64,000 nucleotides of DNA from an uncultured Pontibacter sp. (GCA_947499125.1 CANMMP010000001.1:868001-932000), one strand, 5' to 3'; shown: positions 35,393 through 45,470, numbered from the stretch's first letter. Numbers and translations: made by a program. The notes: a model not told the origin generated them from the letters alone.

Positions 35393-36037
35393 TTATCTCA
35401 GATCCACCACACTTACACCTTTATACTTGGCTTTGTTAAAGCTAAAAGTATCGGCGGCTAATGTAGGGTTTGCTTCAAATTTTTTGATAGTATAAGTATA
35501 GCGGTTACCGTTGTTACGGAACATCTGCCAGCTTTTCAAAGTCTTGTCTTTCTGGTTAATAAAGAGGCGTACTTTAAAAACCGGGTTGCTACGGTCTTCC
35601 GGAGAAAGCTCTATCACATGGTAGTTAATGCCATCACGCTTTTCGGATCCGGCTAAAGCATACTTATAGCCTTTTTTATACATCTCGAATATCTTACCCG
35701 GCGACATTGCTTCCGCTTCAGCATCCGATTCAGTTATCGTTACTTCGTTCACATCTTTCAGGTAAGTCCACATAAGTTTACCATCGCTGATGATCTCCTG
35801 CCCGCTAACAGCTAATCTATACTTTGGCCCACTAACCAGGATATCGCCTTCCACTGTTTCTTTTACTTTTGCAGACGGGCTTTCCATGGTTTGGGCAAAA
35901 GTTGCCTTAAACGCTTTCATGGCTTTATACTTCGCGCTCATCTGTTCCAATATCTTGCCAGCCTCCGGGTCTTTCTGGGCATTAGCCAGGTTTATAAACA
36001 CGAACAGGGCAATAACTAGAGAGAAAATTCTTTTCAT
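35393..36037 (-). CDS. lolA: Outer-membrane lipoprotein carrier LolA-like
   Basis: A 214-residue periplasmic protein with signal peptide (MKRIFSLVIALFVFINLANA) and the LolA fold: KAFKATFAQTMESPSAK, then GPKYRLAVSGQEIISDGKLMWTYLKDVNEVTI. LolA carries lipoproteins to the outer membrane. Bacteroidota members are divergent, so the role is by family. It lies 76 nt after ftsK on the same strand, a common pairing in this phylum. Confidence 0.88.
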   Translation of the reverse strand: MKRIFSLVIALFVFINLANAQKDPEAGKILEQMSAKYKAMKAFKATFAQTMESPSAKVKETVEGDILVSGPKYRLAVSGQEIISDGKLMWTYLKDVNEVTITESDAEAEAMSPGKIFEMYKKGYKYALAGSEKRDGINYHVIELSPEDRSNPVFKVRLFINQKDKTLKSWQMFRNNGNRYTYTIKKFEANPTLAADTFSFNKAKYKGVSVVDLR

Positions 36038-36113
36038 TTCAATAGGGTTATAGTAGTTAAGTCAGCACAGTTTCACATCTATAGTTGCAAAACATTTACA
36101 GATAGCTGCGCTC

Positions 36114-38723
36114 TTAACTTATCGTATTCAATAACTGTTCCAAACTGTATTCGTCGGTAACTAAAACTTCGCGGGCCTTGCTTCCCTCAAACGGACCAAC
36201 TATACCGGCAGCTTCCAACTGGTCAATTAATCGGCCGGCACGGTTGTAGCCTAACTTCAGGCGGCGCTGCAACAACGAGGTACTTCCCTGCTGGTGCTGT
36301 ACTATAATGCGGGCAGCTTCTTCAAATAAAGGATCTTTGTTGCTTGGGTCAAAATCAGCTTTGTCGGTGCCGCTTTCGTCACCTACAAATTCTGGCAGCA
36401 AATAAGCATCGCTGTAGCCCTGCTGTTCGCCAATAAAGTCACAAATTCTGTCTACTTCCGGGGTATCCACAAACGCGCACTGAATACGCACCATATCAGA
36501 CCCGATAGAGAAGAGCATATCACCCTGACCTATTAGCTGGTCGGCACCACCGGCATCCAGAATAGTGCGGGAGTCTATTTTAGAAGTTACCTTAAAAGAG
36601 ATACGTGCCGGGAAGTTGGCTTTAATGATACCGGTAATTACGTTAACCGACGGACGCTGTGTGGCTACTACCAGGTGTATACCAATGGCTCGGGCCAGCT
36701 GTGCGAGTCGCGCGATCGGGGTTTCCACCTCTTTACCGGCAGTCATCATTAAGTCGGCAAGCTCATCTATAACCAGCACTATAAATGGCATAAACTTGTG
36801 CCCCTTTTTCGGGTTAAGCTTACGCTCTACAAATTTGCGGTTATACTCTTTCAGGTTACGGCAGCCGGCGTCCTTTAACAGGTCGTAGCGCATGTCCATT
36901 TCCATACAAAGCGAGTTCAGCGTGTTCACTACCTTTTTTGTATCGGTAATGATGGCTTCTTCGCTGTCCGGTAGTTTGGCTAAAAAGTGGCGCTCTATCT
37001 TATTGAACAGCGATAATTCCACTTTCTTCGGATCGACGAGAACGAACTTTAGCTGCGATGGATGACGCTTGTAAAGTAACGAGGTAAGGATAGCGTTCAA
37101 GCCAACCGATTTACCCTGACCCGTAGCACCTGCCATTAACAAGTGGGGCATTTTGGCAAGGTCAGTAATAAATACTTCGTTGGTGATGGTTTTACCAAAA
37201 GCGATCGGCAGGTCCATTTCGCTCTTCATAAATTTCTCGGTAGCAAGTATAGATTTGATCGAAACCATCTCTTTTTTGGTGTTCGGCACTTCTATACCTA
37301 TGGTACCTTTACCCGGAATTGGCGCAATGATACGGATACCCAGGGCCGCTAAGCTCAGGGCAATATCATCTTCCAGGTTCTTTATTTTAGAGATACGCAC
37401 ACCGGCATCAGGCACAATTTCGTACAGCGTTACAGTCGGGCCTATAGTTGCTTTAATGCTGGCAATACCAATGTTATAGTTGCCGAGTGTCTCTACAATT
37501 TTGTCTTTGTTGGCTTCCAGTTCCTCTTTTGTAACCGATATTTTACTGCTGCCATAGTCGTTAAGCAATTCTATGGTTGGGTACTGGTAACGCGCCAGGT
37601 CTAAGGTCGGGTCATAGTTCTCGATGCCGTCAATCGCTTCCTCTTCTTCGGGGGTCTGCTCTATTTGCAGGTCCAGTTCCGGTTCGTCTTCTGTGGTATC
37701 AAATTCTGCCTCAGCTTCCTGCTGAAGTATAGTTTCGTCTTCAATATCAAGTTCGAGTGGAGGTGCAGTTGGTGCCTCCGGTTTGGCAGGAATCGGCGAG
37801 ATAGAACGCAGCTCCATTTCCAGGGCCTGGTTTATGGCTTCGTCATCTTCATCAAACAGCACCTCTTCTTCATCTTCCAGCGATGCAGTTGGGTCGGAGT
37901 TATGGTTTATGTTGCGGCCGTTCGTGTTCAGTACATCGCTTATACCGGAAGCCTGCACATTAGCTGCAACAAGGCTTGGCTCGGTGTCGGCTGCAGGTTT
38001 GCCCCAGCTAAACGTGGTAATATCAAAAAAGAAAACAAGGAACACAATGAACAGGAAACCCAGCACCAAACCTGCTCCCCAACCAATGAGGGAAGTCATC
38101 CAGGTGGCTGTTTCGATGCCGATGCCGCCGCCTAAAAATCCCAGCGACTCAACAGAATTCGTAATAAATACAACGTAACCTAGTGTAAGGCTTAGCCATA
38201 ACATACTGAACGAGCATAGCCCCAGCACATACGATAAGGAAATAGCGGTCTGCCTGAATACAATGCGGATACCTGCAGAAAAGAAGATCGGGATAACAAA
38301 GAATGCCCCCATGCCCAGCCATTTATAAATGAACAGGTGCGACATCCAGGCGCCAAATAGTCCAAGCCAGTTTTCAGCTTCCTGCCCGCTTTCTTTCAGC
38401 CCCGATCTACCTATAGCTTCTACCACGCTCTGGTCGGATGGCCCGGTAAACAGGTACGACACGAACGCGATAAGCATGCTGAACGATAGCAGCAAAAAGA
38501 AAAAGCCAACAAAAAGTTTAAACCTGCGGTCTTTTACAAAGGCCGGAGTTAAATTAAAGTTGATGCTTGGTAAGGAAATACGTGGTATCCAACGTTTTTT
38601 AGGCTTAGGTTGCGCCTGCCCCTTAGGTGTGTTAGCGGCATAGCGCGGCTCGTTACGGCCCCGAAACTCGTTCGTTGCCCTGCTCCCGTTCTGCCCTTCG
38701 TTTCTGTACGTGTTCTTTGCCAT
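36114..38723 (-). CDS. ftsK: DNA translocase FtsK/SpoIIIE
   Basis: The 869-residue motor pumps chromosome DNA through the division septum. Four membrane helices lie in residues 70-240, then an acidic linker (about 280-390), then the motor with Walker A GATGQGKSVGLN (about 531) and Walker B VLVIDELADLMM, and the C-terminal winged-helix gamma domain (QRRLKLGYNRAGRLIDQLE) that reads KOPS-type sequences. It is a full, intact gene and is followed by lolA. Confidence 0.96.
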   Translation of the reverse strand: MAKNTYRNEGQNGSRATNEFRGRNEPRYAANTPKGQAQPKPKKRWIPRISLPSINFNLTPAFVKDRRFKLFVGFFFLLLSFSMLIAFVSYLFTGPSDQSVVEAIGRSGLKESGQEAENWLGLFGAWMSHLFIYKWLGMGAFFVIPIFFSAGIRIVFRQTAISLSYVLGLCSFSMLWLSLTLGYVVFITNSVESLGFLGGGIGIETATWMTSLIGWGAGLVLGFLFIVFLVFFFDITTFSWGKPAADTEPSLVAANVQASGISDVLNTNGRNINHNSDPTASLEDEEEVLFDEDDEAINQALEMELRSISPIPAKPEAPTAPPLELDIEDETILQQEAEAEFDTTEDEPELDLQIEQTPEEEEAIDGIENYDPTLDLARYQYPTIELLNDYGSSKISVTKEELEANKDKIVETLGNYNIGIASIKATIGPTVTLYEIVPDAGVRISKIKNLEDDIALSLAALGIRIIAPIPGKGTIGIEVPNTKKEMVSIKSILATEKFMKSEMDLPIAFGKTITNEVFITDLAKMPHLLMAGATGQGKSVGLNAILTSLLYKRHPSQLKFVLVDPKKVELSLFNKIERHFLAKLPDSEEAIITDTKKVVNTLNSLCMEMDMRYDLLKDAGCRNLKEYNRKFVERKLNPKKGHKFMPFIVLVIDELADLMMTAGKEVETPIARLAQLARAIGIHLVVATQRPSVNVITGIIKANFPARISFKVTSKIDSRTILDAGGADQLIGQGDMLFSIGSDMVRIQCAFVDTPEVDRICDFIGEQQGYSDAYLLPEFVGDESGTDKADFDPSNKDPLFEEAARIIVQHQQGSTSLLQRRLKLGYNRAGRLIDQLEAAGIVGPFEGSKAREVLVTDEYSLEQLLNTIS

Positions 38724-38745
38724 ACCCTTCGACTAATTAGAATTC

Positions 38746-38753
38746 CAAATTTA
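38746..38753 (-). promoter_or_regulatory. -7 box TAAATTTG before ftsK
   Basis: Minus-strand TAnnTTTG; predicted leader about 16 nt. Confidence 0.45.
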
Positions 38754-38801
38754 CATTTTTTGGCCGGAATGCGAAGAGCAAATGCAAGGGCTTTTAAAAA
38801 T

Positions 38802-39833
38802 TTATCTCGAAAGCAGCCGCTTGTTAATCTGAGCGATGAGAGACGGGCCTTCGTAAATAAAACCGGTATAAAGTTGCACCAGGTCAGCGCCTGCGTCCAA
38901 TTTCTCGATGGCATCTTCGGCCGTCATAATTCCGCCCACACCAATCAGTTTTATACTTGTCGGCAGGTGCTGGCGCAGGTACCGGATGATCTCGGTAGAA
39001 CGCTGGGTCAGTGGTTTTCCGCTAAGGCCGCCAGCGCCAATTTCCGCTACTTTTTGGGCAGATGCATGCAGCCCTTCGCGGCTTATAGTTGTGTTGGTGG
39101 CAATTATACCGCTTAGTTTTGCTTCCTGGGCTATCTCTATGATGTCGTTAAGCTGGGCCTCGTTCAGGTCGGGGGCAATTTTGAGCAGCAGCGGTTTAGC
39201 TACCGGCATTTTATGGTTTTGTTCCTGCAGGGCTAGCAACAATTGTTTAAGAGGTTCTTTTTCCTGCAAAGCACGCAGGTCCGGGGTGTTCGGCGAGCTT
39301 ACGTTCACCACAAAATAATCCACTACATCATATAGCGCTTTAAAGCAGTATAAATAGTCGTTCAGTGCTTCTTCGTTGGGCGTGATCTTGTTCTTGCCAA
39401 TGTTGCCGCCAACTATAACGTTGCTTTTGCGGTTGCGCAGGCGCTCTACTGCGGCATCAACGCCCTCGTTATTAAAGCCCATGCGGTTTATAATGGCCTG
39501 GTCTTCGGGTAAGCGGAACAAACGTGGCTTCGGGTTTCCCTCCTGTCCTTTCGGGGTTAACGTTCCGATCTCTATAAAGCCAAAACCCAAATTACCTAAC
39601 TCATCTATCAGCTTGGCATCCTTATCGAAACCAGCGGCTAAACCAACCGGGTTCGGAAATTTAAGGCCAAACAGTTCGCGCTGCAGCTTCGGGTTTTGCA
39701 CACCAAACATGCTGTTGCTTATGTTTTTGGCTAATGGCAGCTTAAAAACGGTTTGCAGCGCATCTGTGGTCAGGTAGTGTACTTTCTCGGGGTCGAGTTT
39801 AAAGAGTAGCGGGCGAAGAAGGCTTTTATACAC
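38802..39833 (-). CDS. pyrD: Dihydroorotate dehydrogenase, class 2 (quinone-dependent)
   Basis: The 343-residue membrane-associated flavoprotein oxidises dihydroorotate with quinone. The N-terminal extension (about 1-40) marks class 2, with [19 protein letters not shown] following, the catalytic-Ser region [12 protein letters not shown] (about 179), and the FMN-binding [14 protein letters not shown] and [13 protein letters not shown] motifs. The start codon is GTG at 39833, placing the quinone-binding helix at the right position. Confidence 0.95.
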   Translation of the reverse strand: MYKSLLRPLLFKLDPEKVHYLTTDALQTVFKLPLAKNISNSMFGVQNPKLQRELFGLKFPNPVGLAAGFDKDAKLIDELGNLGFGFIEIGTLTPKGQEGNPKPRLFRLPEDQAIINRMGFNNEGVDAAVERLRNRKSNVIVGGNIGKNKITPNEEALNDYLYCFKALYDVVDYFVVNVSSPNTPDLRALQEKEPLKQLLLALQEQNHKMPVAKPLLLKIAPDLNEAQLNDIIEIAQEAKLSGIIATNTTISREGLHASAQKVAEIGAGGLSGKPLTQRSTEIIRYLRQHLPTSIKLIGVGGIMTAEDAIEKLDAGADLVQLYTGFIYEGPSLIAQINKRLLSR

Positions 39834-39865
39834 GGCAGCAGGTTTAGGGTTATAGTTGCTGCCCG

Positions 39866-39873
39866 CAAATATA
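39866..39873 (-). promoter_or_regulatory. -7 box TATATTTG before pyrD
   Basis: Minus-strand TAnnTTTG; predicted leader about 26 nt. Confidence 0.45.
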
Positions 39874-39928
39874 GAAAGGTAAACTATAGCATGCTAAGGA
39901 TTTACACACGTAAGCCTTATCAAAATTA

Positions 39929-39968
39929 AAAGACCCTCCCAGCAGTTAGGGCCGCCGGGAGGGTCTTT
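39929..39968. terminator. Terminator of the M48 peptidase gene
   Basis: AAAGACCCTCCC-16 nt-GGGAGGGTCTTT, a perfect 12-bp stem with T-rich ends. Confidence 0.88.
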
Positions 39969-39975
39969 AAGGTAT

Positions 39976-41043
39976 TTAGTCAGCTTTTAATTTTGCCCAG
40001 GCTTCTTCCAACTGGGGGTTTGGCACTGGTTTATAGTTGATCTTTTCTATCTGTGCTTCCAATGCTGCAATTCGGTCCGATGTATTGGGATGTGTGCTGA
40101 TGAACTTAAGGAATTCCGGTGCTGCCACATTCAGTCTCTCCATCAGCCAGACCATGCCATTCGGGTCCAGGTTATTTTGCACCAGCAGTTCCAGCCCGGC
40201 TTTGTCGGAATCGGATTCGGCCGTCCGGCTATACTCCAGGTTATACAAGGCAGAGGCATTATCAACTATAACGGCGGCAATACCACTTACATCGCCAAAA
40301 AGCACCGACAACAGCATGTAGTACGATAAGCTGCGGGTTAGCGCTTTGGTGGAGTGTCGCATTTGCACGTGCCCTATCTCGTGGCCCAGCAAACCGCCCA
40401 GCTCTTCGTGGCTTTCCATCTCATCCAGTATAGCATCGTGCACCACCACAAATCCACCCGGAATTGCAAAAGCATTTACCTGGTCATCTTTTACAACAGT
40501 TACATGTATCTGGAAATCTGATTCTATAGTTAGCCCGGCCAGGTATTGCCGCACAGCTTCGGTTTTAGCCGAATCTATAGTATAGCCTTGCATCATCTGG
40601 GCATGTAGTTTTTCGCCCAGCGCACGTTCATATTCTTCCGGAAAATGGGCTGCTGCTTTTTCGGCCAGCGACGGTATGCCCCAGAAAAACAAGCCCACGG
40701 CCAACCCAAGCAACAGCAGACCACCTATAAGCAAGCCTTTTACACCGGTTCTGGCAAAAGAACTATACGTTGAACTCAGGAATTTTGCTCCGCTATACTT
40801 TTGCTGCAGCGTATCTTTAAAATCCTGTTCGTGCACGGCTATACTTTGCCTCGGGAAGTCGCCGTACTCCAGCACGGTAGTAGCATCGTTAAATTCCGTT
40901 TTATGGATATCGGTGAGATACCAGATCTCCGTTCCGCTTTCTTCGCCGGCCTGCCAGTTTACCCGAATGTAGTTGTGCTCGAGTGTAATAAAAGCGGGCA
41001 TACCTTTTGAGGTACGCCCGTTATAAAATTTTCCTTCAAACAT
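39976..41043 (-). CDS. M48 family membrane metalloprotease
   Basis: A 355-residue zinc peptidase with the motif GHEIGHVQMRHS (about 223-234) and a third ligand Glu in SRTAESDSDKAGLEL (about 280). One membrane helix lies near residues 103-125; the preceding 100 residues form a soluble domain. Related to BepA/Oma1-type quality-control proteases. It starts 2 nt after the DUF898 stop, a recurrent gene pair in bacteria, suggesting a joint membrane function. Confidence 0.9.
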   Translation of the reverse strand: MFEGKFYNGRTSKGMPAFITLEHNYIRVNWQAGEESGTEIWYLTDIHKTEFNDATTVLEYGDFPRQSIAVHEQDFKDTLQQKYSGAKFLSSTYSSFARTGVKGLLIGGLLLLGLAVGLFFWGIPSLAEKAAAHFPEEYERALGEKLHAQMMQGYTIDSAKTEAVRQYLAGLTIESDFQIHVTVVKDDQVNAFAIPGGFVVVHDAILDEMESHEELGGLLGHEIGHVQMRHSTKALTRSLSYYMLLSVLFGDVSGIAAVIVDNASALYNLEYSRTAESDSDKAGLELLVQNNLDPNGMVWLMERLNVAAPEFLKFISTHPNTSDRIAALEAQIEKINYKPVPNPQLEEAWAKLKAD

Positions 41044-41045
41044 AA

Positions 41046-42032
41046 TTATACCATTCCGATGTCCAGCATATCGGCCATGTCTTCGTAGGTTGCGTTTTTA
41101 TATTCTTCTTCAGTCTGCTCCAGGGCGTCAGGGTTAAAATCACCAATTATCTCGGAGTTATTTATGATAGCCGACATCGTGCGCGTGATTACCCACGAGT
41201 AGCCAAGTCCCAGCGTAAATACCATGATCAGCAGGTTGCCAACGGTCAGTTTCAGGTACTGAAAACCTGTAAGCGACGAATCCAGGCGGCTATACTTACC
41301 GTCCTGCTCTATCAGGATATTGTTGATGTAAAAATTAACCAGGTCTTTCATGTACCAGAACAGGTAAATACCTAAGGTAAAGATAGAAAGGAAATAACCT
41401 TTCAGGTGGATAAGGAGTAGGTCGCTGCCATCGCCAATGTAGCGCAACTTCGCGTTACCGAACCGGATGTTACCGATAACTTCACGGCGCAGGTTGGTTG
41501 TGAACCAGAAACCATAGATACCCATCGTGATAATAGTAAGGAACAGGTTTAGGTAAAACACCTTGAACAGATTACTTAACGTGCCACGATAGCCCATGTG
41601 TATGCCGCGCCAGCTGGTACGGGAAGTACGGTAGCGCATCATGCCATGTATGGCTACTGGCACCACCACAGATATACCTGCCATAAAGATAAGCAAACAG
41701 ATAAAATAAGTACCTAGATCAGTCTCGGCTTGCAGCATACCGTAAATTAAGATACCATAAAGCACCGCAATTATACCTATGCCTTTAATAAAACCGATAA
41801 ACATTTCTTTGCCCGTACCATGGAAATTGAAAGGACTATCGGCCAGCTCGGTTTTGCGGTAAATGTACTGCAGGTTTTTGGCTTTTGCCCATGGGTAATA
41901 CAAGCCAAGCGTTACCAGCATCAGGGCAATGTTTACGATCTGGATACTGAATAATTCGGAACCCTGCCCTTTAAAAGCAAGGGTTGGTTTTGTTTGAGTT
42001 GTTTCCTGTTCTGTAGTAGAAGTTTCCTGCAT
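41046..42032 (-). CDS. DUF898 (YjgN) membrane protein
   Basis: A 328-residue integral membrane protein with about seven helices. Duplicated motifs such as YYPWAKAKNLQYIYRKTEL, GIYGFWFTTNLRREVIGNIRFGNAKLRYIG and LGIYLFWYMKDLVNFYINNI are diagnostic of DUF898. Function is unknown. Immediately upstream of and probably coupled to the M48 peptidase gene. Confidence 0.9.
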   Translation of the reverse strand: MQETSTTEQETTQTKPTLAFKGQGSELFSIQIVNIALMLVTLGLYYPWAKAKNLQYIYRKTELADSPFNFHGTGKEMFIGFIKGIGIIAVLYGILIYGMLQAETDLGTYFICLLIFMAGISVVVPVAIHGMMRYRTSRTSWRGIHMGYRGTLSNLFKVFYLNLFLTIITMGIYGFWFTTNLRREVIGNIRFGNAKLRYIGDGSDLLLIHLKGYFLSIFTLGIYLFWYMKDLVNFYINNILIEQDGKYSRLDSSLTGFQYLKLTVGNLLIMVFTLGLGYSWVITRTMSAIINNSEIIGDFNPDALEQTEEEYKNATYEDMADMLDIGMV

Positions 42033-42568
42033 AAGGTTTGTTTTAGGTTGTTATTAGATAAGTATGAAAACCCTATAGCTGTAAATACTACAGAATATTC
42101 TTCCCTAAATATATATAACAACAGCTGTATATTCCAAATACAGGTGAGAGTTTTAAGCGTTAAAGTGAGGAGATAGCGGTTATTTATAGTTTAGGAAGCC
42201 GGTTAGTTTGAGCTATTCCTGCGTATCTTCACCAGCACGCGTGAGGAGTTGGAAAGATTATTAATAACACCTTAATCGTCAGACTAAGGAGAAAAATCGC
42301 TGTTTCGGACATCTGTGTCCGAAGCTTTGTCTACTGCGGACATTCTTGTCCGCATAAAAGGAAGGCTACACTACTGGGGACTCGGAAGTCCCCAGTAGTG
42401 TGCTTTCGGACCTGGAAGCCCGAAAGAGTAAAAGTTGTTGGTGAAAACACCAACAACGGCCTTAATTTCTAAAAACAATGCTTAGCCTGACGACCATACT
42501 GAAAACACCAGCCATGGCCCAAAAGCGCCCCTTCCCTGTTTTTAGGGAAGGGCTGGGGTTAGGGTCAA
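42033..42568. repeat. Intergenic region with hairpin array
   Basis: 536 nt. The first 250 nt are AT-rich promoter-type sequence for the DUF898 gene. Then follows a hairpin array (42304-42457) and a G/C-rich hairpin CTTCCCT-GTTTTT-AGGGAAG with a GGGTTAGGGTCA arm (42530-42567) ending just before the stop codon of the next gene. No protein gene. Confidence 0.65.
42304..42457. repeat. Hairpin array, GGACA type, copy 2
   Basis: TTCGGACA-TCTG-TGTCCGAA (42304-42323), GCGGACA-TTCT-TGTCCGC (42336-42353), ACACTACTGGGGACT-CGGA-AGTCCCCAGTAGTGT (42368-42401), TTTCGG...CCGAAA (about 42404-42425) and GTTGTTGGTG-AAAA-CACCAACAAC (42434-42457). Related to 25487-25597. Confidence 0.85.
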
Positions 42569-43165
42569 TTATCCTCTACGTCTTTCAAGCAGGATCATCA
42601 TCATCAGGCCAAGTACCATGCGTTCCACTTCTTCGGGCTGCAGCTCACCAAATTTAGATACCTTAAACCGTCTGCCGAAAAACGATTTTTGCTTTTCAAG
42701 CCTTGCTACAGGTTCTCCGTTTGTATTGCTGATCAGGTAAGATGGGTTGAAAAAGTAACCTGTAAACATGCCAAGCACAGGAATTTCGCCCAGCAGCCCG
42801 TCAGCCACTTTTACCCAACCATTCTCTTCCTGTATCATCAGATCCTGTTGCTTTTGCGCATCAAAGATCTCGTAGCGGGCTTTCCATAACGACGACCAGC
42901 CTTTACGCGCAACGCTGCCTACCTGTGCCCCGGTTTGGTTCGTGAAAGTATAAGAAGCCGAAAAGTCGATCCACTTATTTGCGTTAATGGTATACAGTTG
43001 CTCTGATCTCGTTTCGTCGCTGAATACGTTTACTTCTTCTATAAACTTGAAAAGCTTCTGCTTCACGTAATTTATAGTTTGCCCACTTGCATCCTGCACT
43101 GTGAAGTCGTTCGAGAAAGTAGAGATCTTAAAAGTAAGGGTAAGTGGAAACTGTATATTTTGCAT
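42569..43165 (-). CDS. LURP-one/scramblase-like protein
   Basis: A 198-residue protein whose pattern of short beta-strands around a central hydrophobic helix (MVLGLMMMILLERRRG at the end) fits the LURP-one/Tubby-C-like fold: INYVKQKLFKFIEEVNVFSDE, then YTFTNQTGAQVGSVARKG, then PVARLEKQKSFFGRRFKV. Members bind phospholipids or have no known role. The fold assignment is an inference. The stop codon adjoins a G/C-rich repeat. Confidence 0.6.
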   Translation of the reverse strand: MQNIQFPLTLTFKISTFSNDFTVQDASGQTINYVKQKLFKFIEEVNVFSDETRSEQLYTINANKWIDFSASYTFTNQTGAQVGSVARKGWSSLWKARYEIFDAQKQQDLMIQEENGWVKVADGLLGEIPVLGMFTGYFFNPSYLISNTNGEPVARLEKQKSFFGRRFKVSKFGELQPEEVERMVLGLMMMILLERRRG

Positions 43166-43287
43166 GTGTAAGGTATGGGTGAGTTAGTTTAGTGGTGTAT
43201 CTGTATATGCGGTAACGGTGCTCGTACAGGCAACGGGTGAGGCATTAGCCGAACATGATGCCTGTGCTGTGTTGGCAGATTTAATTT

Positions 43288-43788
43288 TTAGTAAGCTTCC
43301 AGAAATTCATCCAGCACGTCTTCATCGTCAAAATTCAGGACAGCTTGAGCCACTTTTATTTGTCCTTTTGATGCTGCCAATGCTGATAGAGCCGCTACTG
43401 TAAATGCCAAGTCCCAATCTTTGTTTTTACTGTTTTCTATAAGTTCAGGTATAGCCTTTAATGAATTGAGGTAATCTTCTTGATGTTCTTTAGGTATCTG
43501 TGGATTCTCCTTATGCCTTTGAACTTCAATGACGGCTATTAGTCCAAGTAAGCTTGAATTAACTATACCTTTCTCTCTAGCTATTCTGACAAGATGCGGC
43601 ACAGCAAAGTAGGAAGCTAAACCAACATCTCCTTGATGGTACAGTTCGTCCCAAAGCTCAGAAAGTATGTCATCTACTTCTTCTGAACTCTCTACACTTT
43701 CTAATTTTCTCAGAGCAATGGAAGCGTCGTAAGGTGTTCTATACCCACCTTCAAACTCTTTCCATTTTGGGTCATTTAACTGAATCAT
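43288..43788 (-). CDS. Orphan HEAT-like hypothetical protein
   Basis: A 166-residue protein from MIQLNDPKWKEFEGGYRTPYD, chosen over a start 24 nt upstream that adds an unlikely extension. It is all-helical with LWDELYHQGDVGLASYFAVPHLVRIA, and a tail rich in Asp/Glu. It is more AT-rich than the flanking genes. Similar stand-alone proteins occur scattered in many bacteria, sometimes as candidate immunity factors; that role is not supported here by a partner toxin. Confidence 0.68.
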   Translation of the reverse strand: MIQLNDPKWKEFEGGYRTPYDASIALRKLESVESSEEVDDILSELWDELYHQGDVGLASYFAVPHLVRIAREKGIVNSSLLGLIAVIEVQRHKENPQIPKEHQEDYLNSLKAIPELIENSKNKDWDLAFTVAALSALAASKGQIKVAQAVLNFDDEDVLDEFLEAY

Positions 43789-43934
43789 TTTATTAATTCT
43801 TATACCTGCCAACTATAGTATAAACGACAACATACGCTTATCTGCACTTTATGCGTAACTGCAATTTATACTCCTAGCGACTATAACACAGTATATACTT
43901 CAGCTAATATAGCGTTTTCTTCCTGAACTTATAC

Positions 43935-45470
43935 TTACTGTTCTTCCACTATAGCGCCGGAACCACTGCCCAGTTCCAGCAACACATCGTAGTAGGTACG
44001 CGATAGCATTTTCGCTTTCAGCCAGGCATAGAAACTGATGGCTTGTATGTCGGTGCGCTCGAAGGTGGTGTACTCCAGGGTTTCTTCCACGTGCTGTATA
44101 AAGGCCGGCCTGGTTACGGCATCGGGGTTATCTACCAGAAATTTTATAAGCGCCAGGTAACGGTTAACGTTACTATAGTTCGGGTCTTGCAGCAGGTCTT
44201 TGAAGACACGTTCTATCGAGCGCAGCTTGTTTAGCAGCAGGTCGGTGTTGCCCAGCTCAAATTGTATGATCAGTTCGCCCAGGTTTTTCTTAAGCACCCA
44301 TTCGCGGCCCATTTTGCCTTCGCACCATTTATCTGAGCGCTTTATACCCATCAGCACGCGGTTGGCTTTGCCGTAAGCCTGCTGTGTAAAATAACTGAAG
44401 CTTAGCGCCAGCTTTGCAGTAAGTTCGTCGCGGGTACTTAAGGCTAGGCTGGTTTTTTGCAACAGTTGTTCCATCAGTTTTATAGCTTCGTCGTTACGCC
44501 GCAGAAATATCAGGTTTGCCACCCTCAGGAAAACATAACGTGGGTAAAAATAAGCGTAATGCCCCTTGCCTTCTCCTTCCAGGCCAACCTTCAACTGTTC
44601 CAGGTAATCCGCGGATGCTGTAAATTTCTTGTTGCGGTACAACACGTGCGCTATCATGTAAAGCAGGCTCAGTTTATAGTATTGGTTGGCTTTTGAGAAA
44701 CCATACTGCTGCTCTGTTTCTTGGTACTGGCTGATGATATAGGGCTCAAACGAAAGAAAATCTTTGCTGGCAAGTATAGCGCTTCGGGCAATAGACATCA
44801 GTTTATAAAGTAAGGCTGGCCGTTTACTCACTGCCTCCGACAAGCCGTATTCTTTTAGCACCTCCTGTATGATGCGGTTAAAGTGCATGTCGCTGCCCTG
44901 CCTGCGCACATCCTGCAGCCGTTTATTTATGATGCTGTTTGCTATGTTGGCCCGTTCTTCTTCGTCGGCTGACAGTTTGTTGTGGTTGCGTTTTGTGATG
45001 ATGTGGTCGAGTTCATCAGCAAATTCATTACCCGCTTTGTCTATCTGCAGGTTATAAATGGTGTTCAGCAGATCGTACTGCTCGTTGGTTTGGGCCAGCT
45101 TCTCCGCTTTCCGCAAATAAGCCCAGGCCAGTTTATCCAGCCGCACCTCGAACAGGTACCGGGCCAACGCCAGCATTCCCATTATCGGGGCGGAAGCCGT
45201 GGTGTCTTCTTCCATTCGCCGGAGCATAATAAAATCAGCCAGGTGGCGCATCAGCCGTTTGCGGAGGGCATAATACGCTACAGGGTTTGGCTCATTTTTA
45301 TAAAGTTTGGCGATGATCTGTTCGGAGGTAAGTGGTTTTTGCAGTTGCAACAGCCGCAGCAGTTCCAGGTCTTTGCGATGCTTCTTCTGTTTCTGGCGCT
45401 GTATAAAAGCTGCCAGGGCTTGTTTATCCTCCTCGTCCAGTGTGTCCAGCGTGGTCTTCAGGTCATCCAT
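43935..45470 (-). CDS. Large helical-repeat protein of unknown function
   Basis: A 511-residue soluble protein, almost wholly alpha-helical, with a charged N-terminus (residues 1-45, QRQKQKKHRKDLELLRLLQ) followed by TPR-like helix pairs (MLALARYLFEVRLDKLAWAYLRKAEKLAQTN, ADYLEQLKVGLEGEGKGHYAYFYPRYVFLRVANL). It probably serves as a protein-binding scaffold (inference). No signal peptide, membrane span or catalytic motif. No functional link from neighbours. Confidence 0.72.
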   Translation of the reverse strand: MDDLKTTLDTLDEEDKQALAAFIQRQKQKKHRKDLELLRLLQLQKPLTSEQIIAKLYKNEPNPVAYYALRKRLMRHLADFIMLRRMEEDTTASAPIMGMLALARYLFEVRLDKLAWAYLRKAEKLAQTNEQYDLLNTIYNLQIDKAGNEFADELDHIITKRNHNKLSADEEERANIANSIINKRLQDVRRQGSDMHFNRIIQEVLKEYGLSEAVSKRPALLYKLMSIARSAILASKDFLSFEPYIISQYQETEQQYGFSKANQYYKLSLLYMIAHVLYRNKKFTASADYLEQLKVGLEGEGKGHYAYFYPRYVFLRVANLIFLRRNDEAIKLMEQLLQKTSLALSTRDELTAKLALSFSYFTQQAYGKANRVLMGIKRSDKWCEGKMGREWVLKKNLGELIIQFELGNTDLLLNKLRSIERVFKDLLQDPNYSNVNRYLALIKFLVDNPDAVTRPAFIQHVEETLEYTTFERTDIQAISFYAWLKAKMLSRTYYDVLLELGSGSGAIVEEQ

